A DNA stretch of 64,000 bases from Linyphia triangularis (taxonomy: Eukaryota > Arthropoda > Arachnida > Araneae > Linyphiidae): the NCBI GenBank assembly GCA_963978545.1, contig OZ021725.1, positions 10,915,346 to 10,979,345 on the forward strand. The letters run 5' to 3'. The notes under the pieces were generated by a model that was not told where the DNA came from, did no database searches, and saw nothing but the letters and a program-made list of their open reading frames with translations. A program made the position numbers and the translations under genes. Shown piece after piece: positions 56,359 through 64,000 of this stretch; position 1 is the first letter of the stretch; every line of letters begins with the position of its first letter.

Positions 56359-56605
56359 ATACTACTATGTATGATTGTATTAAATACTACAATGCATGAT
56401 TGTATTAAATACTACTATACATGATTGTATTAAATGCTACTATGCATGATTGTATTAAATACTACTATGTAGGATTGTATTAAATGGTACTATGTATGAT
56501 TGTATTAAATACTACTATGTATGATTATATTAAATACTACTATGCATGATTGTATTAAATACTACTATATTAAATGTATAACATTCAGTTGTATTAAATA
56601 TTGGT
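56356..56605 (+). repeat. 25-bp minisatellite, about nine copies
   Basis: The unit GATTGTATTAAATACTACTA plus TGYAT repeats in register with single-base variants, directly abutting the foldback element. Confidence 0.93.
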
Positions 56606-57144
56606 CACTGCATTCAAGTTTGACATGGATAGTGTAAATTACAGTTTTCGTTATATTATTTACATTAAATATTTAAAAAATGGAAAGTTTGGAGCTATTT
56701 TTGACAATAATTATTTAATTAGCATAAAAAAAGAAAAGAAAGGAAAAAAAAAAAGAAAGAAAAAAAAAAAAAAGCACAGCCAAATTGGAGAAATTTCTTG
56801 ATTTGATTTCCGATGAATAATGCATTGTCTTTTCTTATAAATGAAATAAAGGAAAAACAGTCGTTTACGGGCGATGCTCAAGAGAAGAGAACTCAGACTT
56901 AAAAATGAAAGACATTCGTTCTTCAACTTCTAACGCCTTAATCGCATTTCAACGGAAATTTCGACGGTGGGGATGTTTAAAGCACCTTAAAAGGCGCAAC
57001 GGACAGATCACCTATTGAAATGATGTAAATTGTTTTCATTTAATGTCTATCTATTATAAATAAAAATAAAAATAGCAATAGACAAAACCAGATGGAGCCA
57101 CTGCATAGGCATTGACGTAAGGATTTCAAATATAAAATAAAATA
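56606..57144. other. Non-coding DNA
   Basis: A purine-rich A/G tract lies at 56727-56776. No gene is supported. Confidence 0.5.
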
Positions 57145-58143
57145 TAGTCCGAGAGGCATCTGCAATTTTTGGAACCCATCGAACATCGTTCTGAATTTTC
57201 TATAGAAATTGGAGAAAAGTGAGTAGACTACGAATCCACTGGTCTGCCGTGGCGAAAATGGCCGAAACTGATAAAAAATTGACTTGTAATGAGTTGAACT
57301 AAAATTCAATTGCCAAATATGTCATAACTTGCCAAAAAGAGAACAAACTTTTTCGTCTGGCAACCCACTGCATTTTGATTTTCAATGAGAAAAAGCTCAA
57401 ACGATTTCTGATCTCTGGCTCGGAAAACTTGTATCTTTTAAAAGTAAGCCAAATTGGCGACATCAGTTACGTCATCAGTGACGTAATGTTTATCATCAAT
57501 TTGGCTCATTTGTGAAAGATGTTTGATAATTAGTAAAGGCGGTATCCACACGTAGTACCAAAATCAATTAAATATTAAGAAATTAAACAAACAGTAGACT
57601 CAGGATCAAAAGGTTAAAAACTTGAGGTACCGAACACATTCGAGAAACATAACATATTTATTGATGATAAATTTTAAGTTTAATGGTTAAGCATTAAGGA
57701 TGATATAAAAGTTACAACATTTCATAGAACAGCTTGTTGTCGATCTGCTATCTAGTACAGCGTTGTCAGACTCTAAAAAGAAAGTTTTCCGGCAGTTCTT
57801 ATAGACTGCAGCTTGTGACGTCATTTTAGGGGAATTGATGATTCCCCACAGATGCAAGTAAGCCATAGCCACACATCCGAATCGTCTGCAACTTTCTTAA
57901 TCGAAAATTAAAGAGTGAGGGTTACCAAATAAAGAAAAATAAAAAAATGCTCATTATTTGGCAAGTTATGTCGCATTTGGCAATCGGCTTTAGTTCAACT
58001 TATAAACGTTCGATTTTTGACCAGTTTCGGCCATTTTTGCCGCGGCAGACCAGTGGATTCGTAATCTACTCACTTTTCTCCAATTTCTATAAAAAATTCA
58101 GAATGATGCTCGATGAGATCCAAAAATTGCAGTCGCTTCTCCT
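57145..58143. mobile_element. Long-TIR MITE, family A copy 2, with a nested insertion
   Basis: The arms match 15391-16067 (TAGTCCGAGAGGC at left, AGTCGCTTCTCC at right). The central TTACGTCATCAGTGACGTAA is at 57467-57486. The MITE is interrupted by a 328-bp insertion at 57522-57849. Confidence 0.85.
57517..57854. mobile_element. 328-bp insertion inside MITE copy 2, AGATG duplication
   Basis: Comparison with the uninterrupted copy at 59222 shows extra sequence 57522-57849 between AGATG repeats (57517-57521; 57850-57854). It has no obvious terminal repeats. The 5-bp duplication would suit an LTR, but the class is open. Confidence 0.6.
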
Positions 58144-58321
58144 TGTAATATATTAGACGCTATTTTCGAATTTTTATGTCATTTTATGAAGTGATAATTT
58201 TCGTACCAAATGTCAAGGTGGTTATAGAAAGTAGTTTCTAAATGCACTGGGATAGAAGATTGTAACATAGCAAGAATAGGGAATGATCCTTACTAAGACT
58301 TTCCCTTGAGTATATTGTACA
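58144..58321. repeat. Dispersed repeat related to 14970-15065
   Basis: ACCAAATGTCAAGG, then GTAGTTTCTAAATGCACTGGGATAG-like text and GATTGTAACATAGCAAGAATAGGGA correspond to the segment near 15.0 kb. Both lie next to family A MITEs. Confidence 0.55.
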
Positions 58322-58788
58322 TACAGTAGAATCTCGATTAACCGACCTAATTCGGACCTAAGGTAGGTCGGTTAAGCGAAAATTCAGGATAAAAGAGAGT
58401 TGTAAAAAACAATAAAAAGTAAATGATTTTTCGTTTATTGAATACAGGACTTTTAATGTTTTTTTTATAACATAATTGTTGGAAATGAGTTTTTGTTGAA
58501 ATAATCTTGATAATCTTTGTCTCGCTGCTCTATCCCGGAGTCTTTTTGAAGGCAATAGTTCAGTTTGATCTGCATCCGAAGGTTGCTCTAACCACGTCAG
58601 TTCTTTAGAAAAACAGTCAAAAGCCTCGCCATTACTTATGTAACTTTAGAGCGAGGGAAAAGATTACGGTTTATAAAGGAACAAATGATTTATTACTCAT
58701 TTGGGAGATTTTTGATGTCGACTAAATGATTGCCGGTTAACAGAGAATTCCGGATAAAGGAGGGACGGGTAATCGAGGTTCTACTGTA
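58322..58788 (-). mobile_element. Truncated pogo/Tigger-like element with transposase C-terminus
   Basis: TA-flanked inverted ends are CAGTAGAATCTCGATTAACCG (58324) and, reverse-complemented, CAGTAGAACCTCGATTACCCG (58786). This is the typical Tigger/pogo-group TIR. On the minus strand ~58640-58358 an open stretch has PSKRLRDRAARQRLSRLFQQK, which matches the conserved C-terminal K-L-R-D-x-A-A-R-K-R motif of Tigger/Jerky-type transposases. The DNA-binding and DDE domains are deleted. Confidence 0.82.
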
Positions 58789-58829
58789 TTTGGCATCTGA
58801 ATCCGATATACGTTCGTAGAAGCGGTCTT

Positions 58830-59215
58830 TAAGTGACAGTGATCACCGACACACACGAGCTTCTGTGTAGCTTGACTTACGTCACTTTGTATCTGCAATG
58901 CTATTTGACGGGGAGATCGTTTAGTCACGCCACTGCGCAAGTGGGAGAGGGGGGTTGGAGATGGGGGAGGGGAGGTTCGGAGTTTGCCGCACCGCGGATT
59001 TTTCCCACGAATTTCCACCGAAGAAAATAAGGAGATGCACACTGCTACACTGTAACAATCTCGACCGGAAGTCGCGCCAAAGTTGTGTTGCTTATTTTCA
59101 CCACCGAAAAAGAGATTTCCACGTATGGGTGCTTCATAAAGTGGCGACAGTGGTTTTTAGTAGATTGGAAGACAGCCTGCGGTTAGTGTTTTGTTGTGCG
59201 TGCGTTTCTTTCATT
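58830..59215. other. GC-richer, CpG-containing segment between elements
   Basis: Between the pogo element and MITE copy 3, base composition rises sharply and CpG is frequent (CACCGCGGATTTTTCCCACG, CTCGACCGGAAGTCGCGCC). Open frames exist on both strands without a recognisable domain. A promoter or first exon, or an older element end, is possible. Confidence 0.3.
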
Positions 59216-59221
59216 TGTTAA

Positions 59222-59876
59222 TAGTCCGAGAGGCGACTGCAATTTTTGGACCCCATCGAACATCACTCTGAATTTTTTATAGAAATTGGAGAAAAGTGAG
59301 TTGACTACGAATCCACTGGTCTGCCGTGGCAAAAATGGCCGAAACTGATCGAAAATGGACTTGGAATGAGATGAACTAAAATCCGATTGCCAAATATGTC
59401 ATAACTTGCCAAAAAGAGAACTAACTTTTTCGCCTGGCAACCCGCTGCATTTTGATTTTCAATGAGAAAAAGCGCAAACGATTTCTGATTTCTGGCTCGG
59501 AAAACTTGTATCTTTTAAAAGTAAGCCAAATTGGCGACATCAGTTACGTCATCAGTGACGTAATGTTTATTGCCAATTTGGCTCATTTGTGAAAGATGGA
59601 AGTAAGCCATAGCCACACCATCCGAATTGTCTGCGACCTTCTTAATTGAAAATTAAAGAGTGAGGGTTACCAAATTAAAAAAAATGCTCATTATTTGGGA
59701 AGTTATTGGCAATTGGATTTAGTTCAACTTATTAAAAGTCTATTTTTCGACAGTTTCGGCCATTTTTGTCACGTCAGACCAGTGGATTCGTAATCTACTC
59801 ACTTTTCTCCAATTTCTCTAAAAAATTCAGAATGATGCTCGATGGGGTTCAAAAATTGCAGTCGCTTCTCAATCTA
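59222..59876. mobile_element. Long-TIR MITE, family A copy 3 (uninterrupted)
   Basis: TAGTCCGAGAGGCGACTGCA at left and TGCAGTCGCTTCTCAATCTA at right, arms about 190 bp. The CRE-like palindrome is at 59544-59563. This is the best reference copy of the family in the window. Confidence 0.88.
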
Positions 59877-60061
59877 TAATACATTTGTATTTGTGGATTA
59901 TTTTCATAAATTTTTCTGGATAACATATTCCAAAATCATATAACTTTTAAAAAAGTTTCAATGATTTTGAGCTTGACTAATGTAGTGAAACGCTTTTACA
60001 AAGGCTCTATTCGTCCGAGGTCGACATTCCGATTAGAGCGATGTAGAAGGAATTGAAAGTG

Positions 60062-60250
60062 TAGGGGCCCTATCAAACATCATTCTAAATTTTTATTGAA
60101 TGTAGAGAAATTGCTAGCAGATTATGACACTGGTCTGCTAGTACCAAAATGGCCGAAACTGTTCAAAAATCGACTTTGAGGGAGTTGAACTGAATCCTAA
60201 TGCTAAATATGCCATACTATTGCTAAATATGCCCAAAACTCTACTAAGAC
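60062..60250 (+). mobile_element. Long-TIR MITE, family A fragment (copy 4)
   Basis: A diverged match to the left arm: CATCATTCTAAATTTTTATTG, CTGGTCTGCTAGTACCAAAATGG-like text, CCGAAACTGTTCAAAAATCGAC and GAGTTGAACTGAATCC. The right arm is missing. Confidence 0.65.
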
Positions 60251-60761
60251 TTAAAACACCATCTTGGTTCTTGGCAATGGATGATTCCTGCATGTTTTTA
60301 AAACGAATGAAATTGCTTCATATCTATAAATAAATTTCTTTCTGATTCTAAATATTCAAATAAAAGTTCTTTTTAAAAAATTAGTTATTTCAGTATTACG
60401 AAAAGAAAATGGCGCAAAAAACACATCAAATTGCGATCAGTTCAAAACGGGCAGAATTTGATTATGGCGTTAAAAATTCCCAAGTGAACCTAATTTGGCG
60501 TGGTTTTACGCAAACAATTCTTGGTGCAGAATCCTTAATGGACTTTGAAATTGAACCCATTACTTTGCACTTGATGTTTACTATAATTTAGAATAGCTTT
60601 CCTAACATGTAGCATGTTTTAAACTTAAAAGGCAAACATTCTTTAATTTTCCTAATATAAAAATTATCATAAATGTAACTTATTTCAAAATGATATTCAC
60701 AAACATAACGTACAGTCTTTGTCGACAGTGGCATATTCTTTTCATTGTCTCTCTTCATCGC

Positions 60762-60940
60762 GCCGACCAAATGGTATAGTGGTTAGCGTGCTAGCTTCTA
60801 GACCACGAGGTTGCGGGTTCCGAGTCCCGTGTTAGGCATGGGTGTTTGAAAATGTATGTTGGCTTGTCTAATGACGAAATGTTTCGGCGCATTATAGCCC
60901 TCGTGTTGCTGACGGCGCCAGATAATCTGAAAACAACCAA
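60762..60940 (+). mobile_element. tRNA-derived SINE, family 1, copy d
   Basis: The A box TAGTGGTTAGCGTGCTAGC, B box GGTTCCGAGTCC and AACCAA tail are visible. The 11-bp duplication CTCTTCATCGC lies at 60751-60761 and 60941-60951. Confidence 0.93.
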
Positions 60941-60951
60941 CTCTTCATCGC

Positions 60952-61960
60952 TTTGTACCACTTTTTAAGAGTATTTTCATTCTGTGGTACGTAAATGAAA
61001 ATTTTGTCAGGAGTTGTTATGGTTGTTCTTTTGCACATTGTTAGGCCCCATTTTAAGAAAGAAAAAAAAAACAATTAAATAATCTCAAAACAAAATGACG
61101 AGAAGACACGTATTTGAAATTTCCATGATAACAATGTTTTAACAGCCGCAATCACCACGTGACCTATGGAGTTGTTTAGGAAGCAATGACGTCACAATGG
61201 AGTAGCAAAAAAAAAGGTTCGTTTTCCAGCAAAAATCTGACAGGCAAACTTAAAATACAAATAATAATAATAATAATAATAAAATAAAAAAAAAATATAA
61301 AAAAAAAAAAAAGGCTTGGAAAATAGAATTTTTTGTGTTAATGGTCATTTTGAGATATTTAGAATCGAATAATATTAAAAAAAAATAAAAAAAAATGCGG
61401 GAATTATCCATTGATCAATAATATAATGGATCAATTACTCATTAATTACAGAATACATTATATAATAAATTATATATATATTTTTTAAATTTGTAAATTT
61501 AAATTAGTTAACGACTTTTGGCAATCTGAAATAATTGTTGGAAGGAATGTTAATGCTTTATTTTCTGGAAGTCTTTCACGTTTTTGACATTGATGGAGTT
61601 TAAAGACTTTTTTGACATTGATAATGAAGAAGGGATCGTTAGGTCATCTTAGACTGGCCCCGAGTAGAGGTCAAAACTCAGCTTGGGATAAATTTTGGAA
61701 TGTTTCTATTCAACGTTTAAAACGGATAAGCATATACAAGATGCTACTTAGGGATTGAAAAGTAGTTTAAATTCTCTATCAATTAGAGAAAATAGTTAAA
61801 CATAACATAATAGCTAAAAAAGAGTTATTCCACAATTTTAATTCAATGAGTATTGGCAGAAATTGGTGATATCACTAAAAATATCGTAAATATGCATTTA
61901 AACAAATTTTTTGAAAAATAGTTCAATTTTTTATATTTTTAAAGGGACATTGTTACTCTT

Positions 61961-61991
<31 letters not shown>

Positions 61992-62029
61992 GTAATTAAG
62001 CCTTTAAAATTATAATTTTTACATATTTG
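60952..62029. other. AT-rich non-coding DNA
   Basis: It holds an (AAT)n and poly-A block at 61257-61312 and a T run at 61962-61991. No supported gene. Confidence 0.5.
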
Positions 62030-62790
62030 GAAGTGTTACTAAGTAATAACTAAATTTTATTTAAAAAAAAAAAAGTTCACATAGTGCTTTAAATTTACAG
62101 AATTTTGAAATTTTCAAAAAAATTCAAATTGTATCTTTTTTTTCATTTTTAAATATTTTTTTCCGATTTTTTTTTTTTTCTTAAATTTCTTAGCTATACA
62201 CTCTAACTATTTAGGCATCAGATTTTAAAAAAGTAAAATAGTTTTCGAGAAAAATGAAACTTACTGCTCCTATTGATAAAAAAAGCGTAAAAAAAAAAAA
62301 AAAGGAAAAAAAAAAAAAAAAAAAAGAAAGAAAAAGAAGAGGACATTTTTCTACTTTTAAATTTGTAATTTTTTTTTTTTTTTTATATTTTATTCAAAAA
62401 TCCATACCTATTTTTGTTAAATAGATTATAAGAATAACACAAAAAAATAAATTATTTCAAGTCATTTCATTCATATTTGCTGAAGTTTTAGCATTTTGAG
62501 TAAGGTGGAAATTCCAAAAACCACGAACTTAGAAAAATACGTTCGAAACATTGAAGGAGCTATTGCAGCTATGCTAAATTCTCCATAAAAATGTTTTTTT
62601 TTTCAGCAATTGCAGTTATCGGATCAGCTCAAAAATTCGCCAGAATAAGGAGAAGGTTTCAAAAATTATAAACACGCAAAAAATAGGAAATTTATATTTT
62701 TATAATTTTTTATGAAAATAAGGGGTACCAAAATCCCTTTAAAATCGTGAACTAGATTATGTAAAAGCATTTTAATAACACCAATTCAAA
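62030..62790 (-). repeat. Dispersed repeat family B, copy 2 (inverted relative to 50 kb copy)
   Basis: The reverse complement aligns to 49880-50700, including GCGTGTTTATAA, GGAGAATTTAGCATAGCTGC and CTCGAAAACTATTTTAC. Long A and T tracts interrupt it. Confidence 0.7.
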
Positions 62791-63206
62791 ATTTTGAATT
62801 AATATCATAAGTGGATTCTGTGGAAAAACGTACATAACAAAGTAATTTTTTCATTCGATTCTTTTTCGTAATCGATTTTTTTCATTCGATTCATTCTTAT
62901 TCAATTTATACTGCCAATTTTTCGTTCCAAAAATTCAGGAATCATATTTCATTGAAAGAGTTAAGTTTTCGGAATTTGTAACTCATCAAAAGAATAATTG
63001 AGTTACTTATTTAAAACAAATAATAAATGAGTAATCAATACGGAAATCACCGGTGGTCATTCAATTTCCGAAAATTACAGATAATACAAACACAGCAAGT
63101 AAAAAAAGTGATGCAATATTTTGTGTTCAATTTTTCTTATAAAAATCGTTTGCGGAGTGATTTACATTTTTTTCCCCCGTGAGAGTTGATCTAACTTTCA
63201 GGTTAA

Positions 63207-63387
63207 CTTTGGTTTGTACGCTCAACGGGGGGACCTATACTTGTGCACAATAACGACTAATCAGACCGGGATCTACAGCTTAACGTGGATTCCGAACCAC
63301 AACGAACATCCATGCCTAATTCCAGGATTCGAATCCGTCCCCTTTGGCATGCGAGGCCAGAGCGCTAACCCCACAGCCGTTAGGTCG
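63207..63387 (-). mobile_element. tRNA-derived SINE, family 2, full-length
   Basis: On the minus strand an A-box-like TGGGGTTAGCGCTCTGGCC and a B box GGATTCGAATCC precede a body distinct from family 1 (GTTCGTTGTGGTTCGGAATC...). The 12-bp duplication CTTTCAGGTTAA is at 63195-63206 and 63388-63399. Confidence 0.92.
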
Positions 63388-63489
63388 CTTTCAGGTTAAG
63401 TGCAACAATATTTTAATACTATCAAAGTGATAAATTAAATGTTTCAAAACATAGACTACAATACAAAACACATCACCATTCAGTTTGTA

Positions 63490-64000
63490 AAATATTTATT
63501 TAAAGAAGCCAGGTTACATTATATAAAAGAGACCCACATTCGCTAGGCTTTCTGAACGAGAAGTTTACATACAATCATCGTTTCAATACAGGCAATTCGT
63601 TACAGGTTATCTATAAAGAACTACGTAATACTGCACGGAAATTATCCCCGCAGTCAACAACTAAGTCGCAAATACAAAATACTTAGGAACTAAATACAAA
63701 AACACAAACACGCAGGGTAGAAAACATATTTCGAAACTGGTAAATACATCGATATTAAAGGATTAGTTATTACATCCGCTAGAACATAACACTCAACTCA
63801 AAGCGTAAATAAGTACGCTGTAATACACTGTTCACTTTGTGTGGTTCAAAACTACAATATAAAGAAAACTTCAAAAGTTCAAAAAATGCTTGGATATAAA
63901 GTGCAAAAAAAAAAAAAAAAATGTATAAAAAGAAACACACATAAAACATATTTATTTAAAATAAAACGGATCAAGATAATAGTGGTCCAATGGAAACAAA
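63490..64000 (-). other. Possible 3' UTR of a gene extending right of the window
   Basis: The stretch is less repetitive than the neighbouring DNA. On the minus strand it ends near an AATAAA (complement of TTTATT, ~63495-63503). No coding frame is present. This is a guess from texture and the polyadenylation signal. Confidence 0.22.

Noticed and set aside
60409..60591. 60-codon plus frame beginning MAQKTHQIAISSK as a gene
   Set aside because: A reasonable start context, but no domain, splice site or homology clue; the length is within chance.

Overview
The window is AT-rich eukaryotic DNA dominated by transposable elements. Spliceosomal-looking exon borders, tRNA-derived SINEs, a BEL/Pao retrotransposon, hAT and Tc1/pogo relatives, and a C2H2 zinc-finger array with the SCEMC(A/D)KSF style fingers point to an arthropod, most likely a chelicerate such as a spider. 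The taxon is inference from element and finger style. No operons or bacterial features are present, and most short open frames are noise.

Layout. 1-4.05 kb: decayed Ty3/Gypsy element on the minus strand, with its left LTR cut by the window edge. 4.05-8.3 kb: AT-rich DNA holding one candidate exon, a three-unit 180-bp tandem repeat and a LINE 3' remnant. 8.3-10.5 kb: an LTR-like fragment, a well-preserved solo LTR with target-site duplication (TSD), and a Tc1-like transposase remnant. 11.2-13.9 kb: a degenerate hAT-like element. 15.4-17.4 kb: first copy of a long-TIR (terminal inverted repeat) MITE family and two SINEs in opposite orientation. 18.2-22.9 kb: a C2H2 zinc-finger locus on the minus strand with a 23-finger open frame and broken satellites of it. 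22.9-29.0 kb: an almost intact BEL/Pao element whose two 285-bp LTRs look identical and which has a perfect 5-bp TSD; it sits directly 5' of the zinc-finger frame, same strand.

31.1-34.5 kb: a DUF4780-type retroelement ORF split by a 1,016-bp insertion (9-bp TSD) that carries a previously unrecognised-looking 33-bp (11-codon) repeat array, then a hAT MITE with a perfect 8-bp TSD, then a degenerate 125-bp repeat. 36.7-42.5 kb: inverted copies of the 180-bp repeat, a SINE, candidate short exons and a 3.85-kb hAT element with a perfect 8-bp TSD. 47.4-49.1 kb: a CR1-like LINE 3' end interrupted by a very young-looking 636-bp foldback MITE. 49-56.6 kb: nested inverted repeats, a 107-bp satellite-like repeat, a 130-bp-arm hairpin and a 25-bp minisatellite. 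57-60 kb: more copies of the 15.4-kb MITE family and a truncated pogo/Tigger-like element. 60.7-64 kb: SINEs, an inverted copy of the 50-kb repeat, and a possible 3' UTR at the right edge.

Functionally, the only long, plausibly expressed frames are the zinc-finger protein and the BEL/Pao polyprotein. The rest records repeated nested insertion, and several insertions can be dated relative to each other from TSDs and interrupted frames.
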